The notes: generated by a model from the sequence alone, not told the origin. 64,000 nt of DNA from Aeromicrobium massiliense JC14 (GCF_000312105.1 NZ_HE978637.1:402034-466033), one strand, 5' to 3'; numbered from the stretch's first letter, positions 16,497 to 28,382 are shown. A program made the numbers and translations.

Positions 16497-16568
16497 TGCC
16501 CCCGGCAGGATTCGAACCTGCGCTCCCGCCTCCGGAGGGCGGTGCTCTATCCCCTGAGCTACGGGGGC
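16497..16568 (-). tRNA. tRNA-Arg (CCG)
   Basis: 72-nt cloverleaf. Acceptor GCCCCCG pairs with CGGGGGC, the D stem is GCTC/GAGC, the anticodon stem CCGCC/GGCGG encloses the loop CTCCGGA (anticodon CCG, reads CGG), and the T arm GCAGG-TTCGAAT-CCTGC is canonical. The discriminator is A and the CCA end is not encoded (genomic CCC follows). It lies beside the response regulator and argS, on the opposite strand, so a tRNA-Arg and its synthetase are near neighbours. Confidence 0.97.
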
Positions 16569-16623
16569 GGGCGACCCGGGTGGGATCGACGGAGCGAGCG
16601 TACCGCACCGATAGGTTGGTCCC

Positions 16624-17004
16624 GTGCCCACCGTCCTCGTCGTCGACGACACGCCCTCCATCCGGTTCCTGATCCGGACGAACCTGGAGCTGGCGGGCTT
16701 CGACGTGCGCGAGGCGGTCGACGGCCAGGCCGCCCTGGACGCCCTCGCCGGCGACGACCTGCCCGACGTCATCACGCTCGACGTGATGATGCCGCGGCGC
16801 GACGGCGTCTCCACCGTGAGCGCCATGCGGGCCGACCCGCGGCTGCGCCACCTGGGCGTCGTCATGGTCACCACGCAGGGCCACCCGGCCGACATCGCCA
16901 AGGCGCAGCGCGCCGGCGTCGACGCGTACGTCATCAAGCCGTTCGACCCCGACGAGCTCGTCGCGACCATCCAGCGCGTCCTGGACGAGGGAGGCCATCG
17001 CTAG
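16624..17004 (+). CDS. Single-domain response regulator
   Basis: 126-aa receiver domain without an output domain. The acidic pair is D8/D9 (VLVVDDTPS), the phosphoacceptor Asp is in VITLDVMMPRRDG, the switch Thr in VVMVTTQG and the Lys in AYVIKPFDPDEL. GTG start, leaderless: TAGGTT at 16612-16617. No histidine kinase is nearby. The stop codon TAG is part of the argS -10 element. CheY/Spo0F-like stand-alone receivers act by protein contact, and the partner is unknown. Confidence 0.92.
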   Translation: MPTVLVVDDTPSIRFLIRTNLELAGFDVREAVDGQAALDALAGDDLPDVITLDVMMPRRDGVSTVSAMRADPRLRHLGVVMVTTQGHPADIAKAQRAGVDAYVIKPFDPDELVATIQRVLDEGGHR

Positions 17005-17007
17005 ACT
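17002..17007 (+). promoter_or_regulatory. Leaderless -10 element of argS
   Basis: TAGACT is 6 nt before the argS GTG. Its first three bases are the stop codon of the response-regulator gene, so promoter and terminator codon are fused. Confidence 0.55.
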
Positions 17008-17013
17008 CCTCGG

Positions 17014-18678
17014 GTGACCCCCGAGCAGCTCTCCCAGTCGATCGTCGCCGCCCTGACGTCCCTCGTGGACGACGGACGCCTGAGCCTCCCCGACGGGGTG
17101 CCCGCCACCGTCGTCGTCGAGCGGCCCAAGCAGCGCGAGCACGGCGACTACGCCACGAACATCGCGCTCCAGCTGGGCAAGAAGGCCGGCATGAACCCGC
17201 GCGAGCTGGCCCAGCTGCTGGCCGACGAGCTGGTCAAGGACGACGGCGTCAGCGCCGCCGAGATCGCCGGCCCGGGCTTCCTCAACCTGCGGGTCGCCGC
17301 GGGCGCCCAGGGCGCGCTGGCCGGCCAGGTGCTGGCCGTGGGCGCGCAGTACGGCCGCAGCCAGACCCTCGCCGGGCAGAAGGCGAACCTGGAGTTCATC
17401 TCGGCGAACCCCACCGGCCCGCTGCACCTGGGCCACACGCGCTGGGCTGCCGTCGGTGACGCCATCGGACGCGTGCTCGAGGCCGCCGGCGCCGGCGTCA
17501 CCCGCGAGTTCTACATCAACGACCGCGGCAACCAGATGGACAAGTTCGGCGCCTCGCTCATGGCCCGCGCGCACGGCGAGCAGCCGCCCGAGGACGGCTA
17601 CCAGGGCGCCTACGTGGCCGATCTCGCCGCGAAGGTCGTCGAGTCCCGTCCTGGCATCCTCGAGCTGCCCGACGACGAGCAGCTCGTCGCCTTCCGCGAG
17701 GGCGGCTACGCGCTGCAGCTGGCCGAGCACCAGTCCGAGCTGGCCGAGATGAACACGCACTTCGACGTGTGGTTCTCCGAGCGCTCGCTGCACGAGTCCG
17801 ACGCCGTCGAGCGCGGCTTCGAGAAGCTCGAGGAGCAGGGCCGGCTGTTCGAGCTCGACGGCGCGCTGTGGATGCGCACGACCGACTTCGGCGACGACAA
17901 GGACCGCGTCCTGCGCCGCTCCAACGGCGAGCTGACCTACTTCGCGTCCGACACCGCCTACTACGTCGACAAGCGCGAGCGCGGCTTCGACCCGTGCATC
18001 TACCTGCTCGGCGCCGACCACCACGGCTACGTCGGACGCCTGTCGGCCATGGCCGCGTGCGTCGGCGACACCCCGGGCGAGCAGCTGCAGGTGCTCATCG
18101 GCCAGCTGGTGAAGATCCTCCAGGACGGCGAGGAGCTCAAGCTGTCCAAGCGTGCGGGCACGATCGTGTCGCTGCGCGAGCTGATCGACCTGATCGGCGT
18201 CGACCCGCTGCGCTACACGCTCATCCGCTACCCCTCGGACTCGCCGCTCACGCTGGACGTCGCCGAGATGACCCGGCAGAGCAACGACAACCCGGTCTAC
18301 TACGTCCAGTACGCGCACGCGCGGCTCTCGTCGATCCTGCGCAACGCCGGCGACCTGGGCGTCACGGTCGACGCCGAGGGCTACGACCCGTCGCTCCTGG
18401 CCGAGGAGCGCGAGGGCCAGCTGCTGCGTGCGCTGGCCGAGCTGCCGCGCGTCGTGGCCCGGGCCGCCGAGCTGCGCGAGCCGCACCGCGTCGCGCGCTA
18501 CCTCGAGGACACCGCGTCGACGTTCCACAAGTTCTACGACGTCTGCCGCGTCCTGCCGCAGGGCGACGAGGAGGTCACCGACCTGCACCGGGCCCGCCTG
18601 GTGCTCGTCGCCGCGACCCGTCAGGTCATCGCCAACGGCCTGGCCATCCTCGGCGTCTCGGCCCCGGAGCGCATGTGA
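17014..18678 (+). CDS. argS: Arginyl-tRNA synthetase
   Basis: 554-aa class I synthetase that charges tRNA-Arg. The HIGH motif appears as HLGHTRW within SANPTGPLHLGHTRWAAVGD. The KMSKS-like segment is LKLSKRAGTIV. The N-terminal additional domain (about 1-100, ALTSLVDDG...VVVERPKQREHGDYATN) and the C-terminal DALR anticodon-binding domain (from about 440) are complete. GTG start follows the TAGACT -10 by 6 nt. lysA follows with a 1-nt overlap (TGATG). The order argS-lysA-hom-thrC-thrB-rho is conserved in actinobacteria. Confidence 0.97.
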   Translation: MTPEQLSQSIVAALTSLVDDGRLSLPDGVPATVVVERPKQREHGDYATNIALQLGKKAGMNPRELAQLLADELVKDDGVSAAEIAGPGFLNLRVAAGAQGALAGQVLAVGAQYGRSQTLAGQKANLEFISANPTGPLHLGHTRWAAVGDAIGRVLEAAGAGVTREFYINDRGNQMDKFGASLMARAHGEQPPEDGYQGAYVADLAAKVVESRPGILELPDDEQLVAFREGGYALQLAEHQSELAEMNTHFDVWFSERSLHESDAVERGFEKLEEQGRLFELDGALWMRTTDFGDDKDRVLRRSNGELTYFASDTAYYVDKRERGFDPCIYLLGADHHGYVGRLSAMAACVGDTPGEQLQVLIGQLVKILQDGEELKLSKRAGTIVSLRELIDLIGVDPLRYTLIRYPSDSPLTLDVAEMTRQSNDNPVYYVQYAHARLSSILRNAGDLGVTVDAEGYDPSLLAEEREGQLLRALAELPRVVARAAELREPHRVARYLEDTASTFHKFYDVCRVLPQGDEEVTDLHRARLVLVAATRQVIANGLAILGVSAPERM

Positions 18679-20072
18679 TGCGGGCCCACGAGGCCGGTGC
18701 CATCCACGGGCAGGCCGGCGACCGCGGGCCCGCGTGGCTGCGTCGCCCGGACGACCCGAACGAGCTGGTCGCGCACCTGTGGGCGGCCAACGTCTCCAAG
18801 ACCGACGGTGTCCTCGAGGTCGCCGGCGTCACGGCTCCCGAGCTGGCCGCGGAGTTCGGCACGCCCACGTACGTCGTGGACGAGGACGACTTCCGCGCCC
18901 GTGCCCGGGCCTTCCGCGACGCGTTCAGCGGGGCCGACGTCTACTACGCCGGCAAGGCGTTCCTGTGCGTCGCCACGGCCCGCTGGATCGCCGAGGAGGG
19001 GCTCAACCTGGACGTCTGCACCGGCGGCGAGCTCGCCGTCGCGCTGCGGGCCGGGTTCCCGACCGAGCGCATCGGCCTGCACGGCAACAACAAGAGCGTC
19101 GCCGAGCTGCGTCGCGCGCTCGAGGTCGGCGTCGGGCGCATCATCGTCGACTCGTTCGAGGAGATCGATCGCCTGGCCGCGCTGACCGCCGAGCTGGGCG
19201 TCACCGCGCCGCTCATGGTGCGCGTGACCGCCGGCGTCGAGGCGCACACGCACGAGTACATCTCCACGTCGCACGAGGACCAGAAGTTCGGCTTCTCGAT
19301 CACCGGCGGCGACGCGCTCGAGGCGGTGCGCCGCATCGTCGACCGTCCGGGCCTGGAGCTGCGCGGCCTGCACTCGCACATCGGCTCGCAGATCTTCGTC
19401 ACCGACGGCTTCGAGGTCGCGGCCCGCCGCGTGCTGCGCCTGCAGGGCCAGATCGAGCGCGAGCTCGGCGCCGTGCTGCCCGAGCTCGACCTCGGCGGCG
19501 GATTCGGCATCGCCTACACGACCCAGGACGACCCGTCGACGCCCGACGACCTCGCCCGGCGCATGGTCAAGATCGTCCACGACGAGTGCGCCGCCGAGGG
19601 CATCGCCGTGCCCCACCTGTCGATCGAGCCCGGCCGCGCCATCGCCGGCCCGTCGACGTTCACGCTCTACGAGGTCGGCACGACCAAGCAGGTCGGTCTC
19701 GACGGCGGCGCCTCGCGCCGGTACGTCTCGGTCGACGGCGGCATGAGCGACAACATCCGCCCGGCCCTCTACGGCGCCGACTACTCCTGCACGCTCGCCT
19801 CGCGCACGTCCGAGGCGGCCTCGGTGCTCAGCCGCGTCGTCGGAAAGCACTGCGAGAGCGGCGACATCGTGGTCAAGGACGAGTTCATGCCCGCCGACGT
19901 CGAGGCGGGCGACCTGCTCGCCGTGCCCGGCACCGGCGCGTACTGCCGCTCGCTGGCCAACAACTACAACCACGTCCCGCGCGCCGCCGTCGTCGCCGTC
20001 CGCGAGGGCGAGGCCCGGCTGGTCCTGCGCCGCGAGGACGAGGACGACCTGCTGCGCCTCGACGTCGGCTGA
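18678..20072 (+). CDS. lysA: Diaminopimelate decarboxylase
   Basis: 464 aa, converts meso-diaminopimelate to L-lysine. The PLP Schiff-base lysine is K93 (VYYAGKAFLCV). Other marks are the glycine-rich phosphate loop LDLGGGFGIAYT, EPGRAIAGPSTF and the substrate Cys region GKHCESGDIV. The ATG at 18678 overlaps the argS stop by 1 nt and gives the normal N-terminal extension (MRAHEAGAIHG). It ends 10 nt from the convergent soxR gene without a recognisable terminator between them. Confidence 0.97.
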   Translation: MRAHEAGAIHGQAGDRGPAWLRRPDDPNELVAHLWAANVSKTDGVLEVAGVTAPELAAEFGTPTYVVDEDDFRARARAFRDAFSGADVYYAGKAFLCVATARWIAEEGLNLDVCTGGELAVALRAGFPTERIGLHGNNKSVAELRRALEVGVGRIIVDSFEEIDRLAALTAELGVTAPLMVRVTAGVEAHTHEYISTSHEDQKFGFSITGGDALEAVRRIVDRPGLELRGLHSHIGSQIFVTDGFEVAARRVLRLQGQIERELGAVLPELDLGGGFGIAYTTQDDPSTPDDLARRMVKIVHDECAAEGIAVPHLSIEPGRAIAGPSTFTLYEVGTTKQVGLDGGASRRYVSVDGGMSDNIRPALYGADYSCTLASRTSEAASVLSRVVGKHCESGDIVVKDEFMPADVEAGDLLAVPGTGAYCRSLANNYNHVPRAAVVAVREGEARLVLRREDEDDLLRLDVG

Positions 20073-20082
20073 CGACCACCGC

Positions 20083-20559
20083 TCACCGTTCGGGGACGTC
20101 CTCGAGCGGGCGGAGCAGGCGGCGCGGCCCCGGGCCGTCCGTCGCGAGCTCGTCGTCGGCGTTGTAGAGCGCACAGCTGCGCAGCGACAGGCAACCGCAC
20201 CCGATGCAGCCGTCCAGCGAGTCGCGCAGCCGGGTGAGCTGGTCGATGCGGGCGTCCAGGTCGTCGCGCCACGACCGTGACAGCCGGGCCCAGTCCGCCT
20301 TCGTCGGGCTGCGGTCGCCCGGCAGCGTCGCGAGCGCCTCCTTGATGCGGGCCAGCGAGATGCCCAGCTGCTGCGAGGCGCGGACGAACGCGAGCCGGCG
20401 CAGCACGTCGCGGTGGTACCGCCGCTGGTTCCCGGCCGTCCGCTCGCTGACCACCAGGCCCTCACGCTCGTAGAAGTGCAGGGCCGACACGCTCACGCCC
20501 GCCCGGGCCGACGTCTCGCCCGGGGTCAGCAGGTGCCGGCGGTGCTCGGCGTTCGACAC
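20083..20559 (-). CDS. soxR: Redox-sensitive MerR-family activator SoxR
   Basis: 158 aa. A MerR winged helix (TPGETSARAGVSVSALHFYE, RRYHRDVLRRLAFV) is followed by a dimerisation helix and the [2Fe-2S] ligand cluster C-x2-C-x-C-x5-C (CIGCGCLSLRSC), diagnostic for SoxR. It senses redox-cycling drugs or endogenous phenazine/quinone compounds. Actinobacteria lack SoxS, so SoxR acts directly on target genes; here the divergent oxidoreductase-MFS pair carries a SoxR box in its promoter. The C-terminal tail after the cluster is typical in length. Confidence 0.96.
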   Translation of the reverse strand: MSNAEHRRHLLTPGETSARAGVSVSALHFYEREGLVVSERTAGNQRRYHRDVLRRLAFVRASQQLGISLARIKEALATLPGDRSPTKADWARLSRSWRDDLDARIDQLTRLRDSLDGCIGCGCLSLRSCALYNADDELATDGPGPRRLLRPLEDVPER

Positions 20560-20578
20560 GCGCTCCTCCTCGCCTTGA

Positions 20579-20596
20579 CCTCAACCAAGGTTGAGG
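20579..20596. promoter_or_regulatory. SoxR box
   Basis: CCTCAACCAAGGTTGAGG is an 18-bp dyad with 8-bp arms that closely matches the E. coli soxS SoxR site (CCTCAA-N6-TTGAGG). A TTGACC -35-like hexamer directly precedes it. A third CCTCAACC half-site recurs at 20608-20615. The position between divergent soxR and the oxidoreductase gene is as expected. Confidence 0.85.
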
Positions 20597-20631
20597 TTGT
20601 TCGCTGGCCTCAACCTACTCAAAGGAGCGCC

Positions 20632-21600
20632 ATGCACGCCGTACGCCAGCACGTCCACGGGGGACCCGAGGTCCTCGTCCTGGAGGACGTGGCCGACCTT
20701 GAGCCCGGCCCGGACCAGGTGCGCGTCGCGGTCGCCGCCGCCGGCGTCCATCTGCTCGACGCCTCCATCAGGGCGGGGGAGTCGTTCGGCTCGCTGCCCG
20801 CCCCCGAGCTGCCGATGACGCCGGGGCGCGAGGTCGCCGGGACGGTCGACGCCGTGGGCCCGGGCGTGGACTCGACCTGGGTCGGACGCCGCGTCGTCGC
20901 CCACCTCGGCGCCGCGAGCGGTGGGTACGCAGAGCAGGCGCTCGTGGCCGTCACCTCCCTGCACCCGGTGCCCGACGGGCTCTCGGCCGAGCTCGCCGTC
21001 GCGGCGATAGGGACGGGGCGCACCGCCACCGGTCTGCTGGACGTGGCCGACGTGCGCCCGGGTGAGGTCGTGCTGGTGATGTCCGCAGCGGGCGGCCTCG
21101 GCGTGCTGCTCGTGCAAGGCGTCGCGAACGCGGGGGCGACCGCGGTCGGCCTCGCCGGAGGTCCGGTCAAGACCGAGGTGGCGCGCCGCGCCGGCGCGTC
21201 CGCCGTCGTCGACTACCTCGACGACGCGTGGCCCGACCAGGTGCGGGGCCTGGGGCTGGAGCCCACCCTCGTCCTGGACGCCGTGGGCGGACGCGCGGGG
21301 GAGCAGGCCTACGCCCTCCTCGTGCCGGGCGGGCGGCTCGTCCGGTACGGCTGGACGGCCGGCGACGCCCGCTACGACGATCCCGAGCGCGACGTGGTCG
21401 AGCCGCTCGGTCCGACGCTGCTCGCGCGCGGGCTCCGCACGCTCGAGTCCGAGGCGCTCGCCGCCGCGGCCGACGGCACGCGCGTCCCCGTGGTCGGGGG
21501 CCGGTTCGCGCTCGGGGACGCCGCCGAGGCCCACCGGGCGCTGACCGGTCGTCGGACGTTTGGCAAGGTCGTCCTGGTGACGAAGGGCGGCGAGGCGTGA
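20632..21600 (+). CDS. Quinone oxidoreductase / zinc-independent MDR alcohol dehydrogenase-like
   Basis: 322-aa medium-chain reductase. Residues 1-120 form the GroES-like fold, with the NADPH Rossmann motif LVMSAAGGLGVLLVQ at about residue 146. The catalytic and structural zinc cysteines are absent, so the quinone oxidoreductase subgroup is likely. Regulated by SoxR: the box lies about 36 nt upstream of its ATG, and AAAGGAGCGCC is the ribosome binding site. SoxR regulons in actinobacteria commonly contain such reductases plus exporters. It overlaps the MFS gene by 4 nt (GTGA). Confidence 0.9.
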   Translation: MHAVRQHVHGGPEVLVLEDVADLEPGPDQVRVAVAAAGVHLLDASIRAGESFGSLPAPELPMTPGREVAGTVDAVGPGVDSTWVGRRVVAHLGAASGGYAEQALVAVTSLHPVPDGLSAELAVAAIGTGRTATGLLDVADVRPGEVVLVMSAAGGLGVLLVQGVANAGATAVGLAGGPVKTEVARRAGASAVVDYLDDAWPDQVRGLGLEPTLVLDAVGGRAGEQAYALLVPGGRLVRYGWTAGDARYDDPERDVVEPLGPTLLARGLRTLESEALAAAADGTRVPVVGGRFALGDAAEAHRALTGRRTFGKVVLVTKGGEA

Positions 21601-22940
21601 GCACGGTGCAGCGCGAACGGCTCTGGACCGGTCCGCAGGGCGCCGTCGTCGCCGGCGTGTTCGCCACCGCCTTCCTCTTCGCCTTCGAGTCGTACGCCAT
21701 CGCGACCGCGCTGCCGCTGGTGGCCGACGACCTCGACGGCTTGTCCCTCGTGGGCGTCTCGTTCGCGGTGATGCTCGCGGCGTCCGTGGTGACGATGACC
21801 GTGTCGGCGCCCTGGTGCGACCGCGAGGGACCCACCGTCCCGCTGCTGACGGGCGTCGCCGGGTTCGTCGTCGGCCTCGTCGTCTCCGGCACCGCGGTGT
21901 CGATGGAGCTGTTCGTCGTCGGGCGCGCGGTCCAGGGCCTCGGCTCGGGGCTCACCACCGTCGCGCTCTACGTCCTCGTGGGGCAGGCGTTCGACGAGCG
22001 CGTGCGGCCACGGGTCTTCGTCGTCCTCACCTCCGCGTGGGTGCTGCCGGCGCTGGTCGGCCCGCCGGTGGCGGGCTGGGTCGCCGAGACCGCCGGATGG
22101 CGCTGGGCGGTGCTCGGCGCGATCGTCCCGGCCGTGCTGGCTCCGGCCCTGCTCGCACCGGCGCTGGGCACGCCCGGCGCGCACGCGGACGTCCGGCTGC
22201 GCCCGCGTCGGCTGCTGCTGGCCACCGCCGCGGCGGTGTCGGTGCTCGTGGTGAGCGTCTCGGGGCAGCGTGGCTTCGCCCTGTGGTGGGTCGTGCTGGT
22301 CGCCGCCCTCGGGGTGGCCGTGCTCGTCGTGCCGCCGCTGCTCCCCGCGGGCACGTGGACCGGACGCCCGGGGCTGCCGACGGTCATCTCGACCCGTGGA
22401 GTCGTGTCGCTGGCCTTCTTCGGCATCGAGGCCTACCTGCCGCTCGCCCTCGTCGAGCACCGCGGCCTCACGCCGACCCAGGGCGGCATGTTCCTGACCG
22501 GGGGAGCGGTGCTGTGGTTCAGCGGCTCGTGGCTCGCGGCCAACGTCCCGGCCCTGGCCGACAAGCACCGTCGCGTGCGCCTGGGCGTCGGCCTGGTGAC
22601 GCTCGGCAGCGTCGCCGGCGGGCTGGTGCTCGTCGAGGCGGTGCCGCTCGTCCTGCTCGTGCTGCTGTGGCCGCTGGCCGGGCTCGGCATGGGCATGGCG
22701 ACGTCGACCCTGTCGGTGCTGCTGCTGGAGACCGCGCCGGCCGGTGAGCACGGTGCGGCGAGCGCCGCGATGCAGACCAACGACGCCGTCGTGCAGGCGA
22801 TGGGACTGGCGCTGGGCAGCGCGGTGTTCGCCGCCCTGCTGACCCGGTCGAGCGAGACCGCCTTCGCCGCGGTGCTCGGTGCGTCCCCGGTGATCGGCCT
22901 GGCCGCCCTGTGGCTGAGCGGGCGCCTGCGCGAGCGGTGA
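21597..22940 (+). CDS. MFS transporter (probable drug/redox-compound exporter)
   Basis: 447 aa with about 12 hydrophobic segments. The first reads [25 protein letters not shown], typical of the DHA drug:H+ antiporters. GTG start at 21597 overlaps the upstream reductase stop codon, so both belong to one SoxR-controlled unit. Substrate unknown. A possible GC-rich terminator spans 22941-22990. This gene ends the three-gene insertion that separates lysA from hom. Confidence 0.88.
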   Translation: MSTVQRERLWTGPQGAVVAGVFATAFLFAFESYAIATALPLVADDLDGLSLVGVSFAVMLAASVVTMTVSAPWCDREGPTVPLLTGVAGFVVGLVVSGTAVSMELFVVGRAVQGLGSGLTTVALYVLVGQAFDERVRPRVFVVLTSAWVLPALVGPPVAGWVAETAGWRWAVLGAIVPAVLAPALLAPALGTPGAHADVRLRPRRLLLATAAAVSVLVVSVSGQRGFALWWVVLVAALGVAVLVVPPLLPAGTWTGRPGLPTVISTRGVVSLAFFGIEAYLPLALVEHRGLTPTQGGMFLTGGAVLWFSGSWLAANVPALADKHRRVRLGVGLVTLGSVAGGLVLVEAVPLVLLVLLWPLAGLGMGMATSTLSVLLLETAPAGEHGAASAAMQTNDAVVQAMGLALGSAVFAALLTRSSETAFAAVLGASPVIGLAALWLSGRLRER

Positions 22941-22996
22941 GCGGGCCGGTCGTCTCGTCCTTCGCCGCCCCGGGCCCCGGGACGGCCCGCGGCCGA

Positions 22997-23002
22997 TACC
23001 CT
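22997..23002 (+). promoter_or_regulatory. Leaderless -10 element of hom-thrC-thrB
   Basis: TACCCT lies exactly 6 nt before the hom GTG. No ribosome binding site is present, so the mRNA probably starts at the initiation codon. Confidence 0.55.
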
Positions 23003-23008
23003 GGGCCC

Positions 23009-24325
23009 GTGACCAGCGACAAGCCCAGCCCCCGGCCGCTCAAGGTCGCCCTGCTCGGCTGCGGAGTCGTCGGCTCCGACGTCGCGCGGCTGCTGACCCA
23101 GGACGCCGACGAGCTCGCCCGCCGCATCGGCGCGCCCGTCGAGCTGGTCGGCATCGCCGTGCGCCGCCCGGGCCGCGAGCGCGAGCTCGACCTCCCCGCC
23201 GAGCTCTTCACGACCGACGCCAAGGCGCTCGTCTCGCGCGGCGACCTCGACGTCGTGGTCGAGGTCATCGGCGGCATCGAGCCGGCCCGCGACCTCATCC
23301 TCACCGCCCTCGAGCACGGCGCCTCGGTCGTCACCGCCAACAAGGCGCTGCTCGCCGAGGACGGCGCGACGCTCTACGAGGCGGCGGCCAAGGCCGAGCG
23401 CGACCTGTTCTACGAGGCCGCCGTCGCCGGCGCCATCCCGATCGTCCGCCCGCTGCGCGAGTCGCTCGCCGGCGACCGCGTCACCCGCGTGCTGGGCATC
23501 GTCAACGGCACCACCAACTTCATCCTGGACGCGATGACGTCCACCGGCGCCGACTTCGCCGAGGCGCTGGAGGAGGCGCAGGCCCTGGGCTACGCCGAGG
23601 CCGACCCGACCGCCGACGTCGAGGGCTTCGACGCCGCCGCGAAGGCCGCGATCCTGGCCAGCCTGGCCTTCCACACCCGCGTGACCATGGACGACGTCCA
23701 CCGCGAGGGCATCAGCGACGTCACCGCTGCGCACGTCGCCTCGGCGGCCGAGCGCGGCTCGGTGGTCAAGCTGCTGGCCATCTGCGAGCAGCACGAGACG
23801 CCGGACGGTCCCGCGGTCTCGGCCCGCGTCCACCCGGCGATGATCCCCGACGACCACCCGCTGGCCAGCGTCCGCGGCGCGTTCAACGCGGTGTTCGTCG
23901 AGAGCGAGTCGGCCGGCCAGCTCATGTTCTACGGCCCCGGTGCCGGCGGCGCCCCCACCGCCTCGGCGGTGCTCGGCGACCTGGTCACCGTGGCGCGCAA
24001 CCGGGTCGACGGCGTCTTCGGGCCCGGCGAGTCCAGCCACGCCCAGCTCGAGGTGCTCGGCATGGGCCGCACCCGCACGGCGTACCACATCTCGCTGGAC
24101 GTGGCCGACCGTCCGGGTGTCCTGGCGGCGGTGGCGCAGGCCTTCGCCGAGCAGGAGGTCTCCATCCGCACCGTCCACCAGGAGGGCCACGGCGACGACG
24201 CGACGCTCGTGGTCGTCACCCACGTCGCCGACGACGCCGCGCTCTCGGCGACCGTGGCGCGGCTGCGCGACCTCGACATGGTCCGCGGCGTCTCGTCGGT
24301 CATGCGCGTCGAGGGAGGCCGCTGA
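23009..24325 (+). CDS. hom: Homoserine dehydrogenase
   Basis: 438 aa, reduces aspartate semialdehyde to homoserine. The Rossmann motif is [18 protein letters not shown]. The catalytic region holds [13 protein letters not shown] and [14 protein letters not shown], and [20 protein letters not shown] follows. A C-terminal ACT domain (about 350-438, [20 protein letters not shown]) implies feedback inhibition by threonine. Leaderless GTG start. thrC follows with a 1-nt overlap. Confidence 0.97.
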   Translation: MTSDKPSPRPLKVALLGCGVVGSDVARLLTQDADELARRIGAPVELVGIAVRRPGRERELDLPAELFTTDAKALVSRGDLDVVVEVIGGIEPARDLILTALEHGASVVTANKALLAEDGATLYEAAAKAERDLFYEAAVAGAIPIVRPLRESLAGDRVTRVLGIVNGTTNFILDAMTSTGADFAEALEEAQALGYAEADPTADVEGFDAAAKAAILASLAFHTRVTMDDVHREGISDVTAAHVASAAERGSVVKLLAICEQHETPDGPAVSARVHPAMIPDDHPLASVRGAFNAVFVESESAGQLMFYGPGAGGAPTASAVLGDLVTVARNRVDGVFGPGESSHAQLEVLGMGRTRTAYHISLDVADRPGVLAAVAQAFAEQEVSIRTVHQEGHGDDATLVVVTHVADDAALSATVARLRDLDMVRGVSSVMRVEGGR

Positions 24326-25398
24326 TGCCCGCACGTGCCCACCTGTGGCGAGGCGTGATCGAGGAGTACCGCGACTGGATGCCCGAGCGGGCCACGACGC
24401 ACGTCGTCTCGCTGGGCGAGGGCGGCACGCCGCTCGTGCACAGCGCCTGGCTCTCCGGGCTCGTGGGCGGCGACGTCCACGTCAAGGTCGAGGGCGCCAA
24501 CCCCACCGGCTCGTTCAAGGACCGCGGCATGACCGCGGCGATCTCCGCGGCCGTCGCCGAGGGCGCCAAGGCGGTCGTCTGCGCGTCCACCGGCAACACG
24601 TCTGCGTCGATGACCGCGTACGCCGCCAAGGCCGGGCTCACCCCGGTCGTGCTCGTGCCGCACGGCAAGATCGCCGCCGGCAAGATGGCGCAGGCCGTCA
24701 TGCACGGCGCCGAGGTCATCCAGGTCCGCGGCGGCTTCGACGAGTGCCTGATGCTCTCGCGCGAGCTGGCCGACAAGTACCCGGTCGCGCTCGTGAACTC
24801 GGTCAACCCGGTGCGGCTCGAGGGCCAGAAGACCGCCGCCTTCGAGATCGTGGACGCGCTCGACCGCGCCCCCGACGTGCACGTGCTCCCGGTCGGCAAC
24901 GCCGGCAACATCTCGGCCTACTGGCTGGGCTTCCAGGAGTACGCGCGCGAGGGCATGGCCCAGGGCACGCCCGCCCTGTGGGGCTTCCAGGCCGAGGGCG
25001 CGGCCCCGATCGTCCGCGGCGAGGTCGTCACCACGCCCGAGACCGTCGCCACCGCCATCCGCATCGGCAACCCGGCGTCCTGGCACCTGGCCACGGCCGC
25101 CCGTGACGATTCCGGCGGGCTCATCGACGCGGTCTCGGACGAGCAGATCCTGGCTGCGCAGCGCGCGCTGGCCTCCCACGACGGCATCTTCGTGGAGCCG
25201 GGCTCGGCGGCCAGCGTCGCCGGCCTGCTCAAGCTGGCCGAGGCCGGACGCGTCGAGCGCGGGCTGACGATCACCGTCACAGTCACCGGGCACGGGCTCA
25301 AGGACACCGACACCGCGCTGTCCGGCGTGGGCTCGATCGTCGACTCGGTGATCGACGCCGACGTCGACGAGGCTGCGGCCGCGGCCGGCCTGGCATGA
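24325..25398 (+). CDS. thrC: Threonine synthase
   Basis: 357-aa PLP enzyme that converts O-phosphohomoserine to threonine. The PLP lysine is in [19 protein letters not shown]. The short bacterial/actinobacterial form (about 355 aa) matches in length. [20 protein letters not shown] and [14 protein letters not shown] are the cofactor phosphate-binding segments. It overlaps hom by 1 nt and thrB by 4 nt (ATGA), a tightly coupled threonine operon. Confidence 0.97.
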   Translation: MPARAHLWRGVIEEYRDWMPERATTHVVSLGEGGTPLVHSAWLSGLVGGDVHVKVEGANPTGSFKDRGMTAAISAAVAEGAKAVVCASTGNTSASMTAYAAKAGLTPVVLVPHGKIAAGKMAQAVMHGAEVIQVRGGFDECLMLSRELADKYPVALVNSVNPVRLEGQKTAAFEIVDALDRAPDVHVLPVGNAGNISAYWLGFQEYAREGMAQGTPALWGFQAEGAAPIVRGEVVTTPETVATAIRIGNPASWHLATAARDDSGGLIDAVSDEQILAAQRALASHDGIFVEPGSAASVAGLLKLAEAGRVERGLTITVTVTGHGLKDTDTALSGVGSIVDSVIDADVDEAAAAAGLA

Positions 25399-26279
25399 CC
25401 TTCGTCGACGGCCCGGTCAGCGTCCACACGCCGGCCAGCAGCGCCAACCTGGGCCCCGGCTTCGACGCCTTCGGGCTCGCGCTCACGCTGGGCGACACCC
25501 TGACGGCCGAGGTCACCGACGCGGGCCTGGACGTCCACGTCGAGGGTGAGGGCGCCACCGACGTGCCGCGCGACGAGTCGCACCTCGTGCTGCGCTCGAT
25601 GCACGCCGCCTTCGACCTCATGGGCGTCAAGCCCGACGGCCTGCGCCTGTCGTGTCGGAACGTCGTGCCCCACGCGCGCGGGCTCGGCTCGTCCAGCGCG
25701 GCCATCGTCGGCGGCATCGCCCTGGCCCGCGCCCTGGTGCGCGACAGCGACGTGCTCATGGACGACCTCGCCGCGTTCCAGCTCGCCACCGACCTCGAGG
25801 GCCATCCCGACAACGTCGCCGCCGCCCAGTTCGGCGGCTTCACCATCGCGTGGCTGGACGGGTACGCCGCCTCGGTGCACCGGCTCGACGTGTCCGCCGA
25901 GGTCACCGTGCTGGTGCCGCCCGAGCCGGTGTCCACCGAGCTGGCCCGCGGCCTGCTGCCCAACACCGTCCCGCACCGCGACGCCGCGGCGAACGCCGGA
26001 CGCGCCGCGCTGCTCGTGGCCGCGCTCACCGGAGCCCCCGGGCTCCTGCTGCCGGCCACCGAGGACCTGCTCCACCAGTCCTTCCGCGCCCCGGCGATGC
26101 CCGAGTCGCACAAGGTGATGCGGGCGCTGCGGGTCGAGGGCGTCCCGGCGGTCGTCTCCGGCGCCGGCCCCACCGTGCTGGCCTTCGGCCGGGGCGTGGC
26201 GGGCGTGGCCCCGGAGGGCTGGGCCGTGCACGAGGTCGAGGTCGCCGCCCGCGGCGTCCACCGCGTCGACACGCCCTGA
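25395..26279 (+). CDS. thrB: Homoserine kinase
   Basis: 294-aa GHMP kinase that phosphorylates homoserine. The ATP-binding motif is [16 protein letters not shown]. The N-terminal [19 protein letters not shown] and the C-terminal [10 protein letters not shown] are conserved. Last gene of hom-thrC-thrB, with an ATGA overlap to thrC. No hairpin follows directly; the rho leader starts right after. Confidence 0.97.
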   Translation: MTFVDGPVSVHTPASSANLGPGFDAFGLALTLGDTLTAEVTDAGLDVHVEGEGATDVPRDESHLVLRSMHAAFDLMGVKPDGLRLSCRNVVPHARGLGSSSAAIVGGIALARALVRDSDVLMDDLAAFQLATDLEGHPDNVAAAQFGGFTIAWLDGYAASVHRLDVSAEVTVLVPPEPVSTELARGLLPNTVPHRDAAANAGRAALLVAALTGAPGLLLPATEDLLHQSFRAPAMPESHKVMRALRVEGVPAVVSGAGPTVLAFGRGVAGVAPEGWAVHEVEVAARGVHRVDTP

Positions 26280-26311
26280 GGGGTTGGGAACAAAGCCGCC
26301 ACCCGTGGTGC

Positions 26312-26317
26312 TATGGT
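26312..26317 (+). promoter_or_regulatory. Candidate -10 of rho and its long leader
   Basis: TATGGT preceded by GC (extended -10 look) is the best promoter candidate in the 178-nt thrB-rho gap. That leaves a leader of about 135 nt before the rho GTG, with CCCGAAAAGGAATCCAC as ribosome binding region. The leader contains an ACCCGGGTCACCCGGGCGG dyad near 26407-26425. Long rho leaders are often used for autoregulation. Confidence 0.4.
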
Positions 26318-26457
26318 CGACGTAGTCGGAGTTCGAGAGTCCTTCTCCCCGACGGAGCAGTTCCCCCAGGCGCCTGTGCTCTTCTCGAGCCGGGCATACC
26401 TTCACACACCCGGGTCACCCGGGCGGAGGCCCTCGTGCCTCCCGAAAAGGAATCCAC

Positions 26458-28368
<1,911 letters not shown>

Positions 28369-28382
28369 CGCACCGTCCGGCC

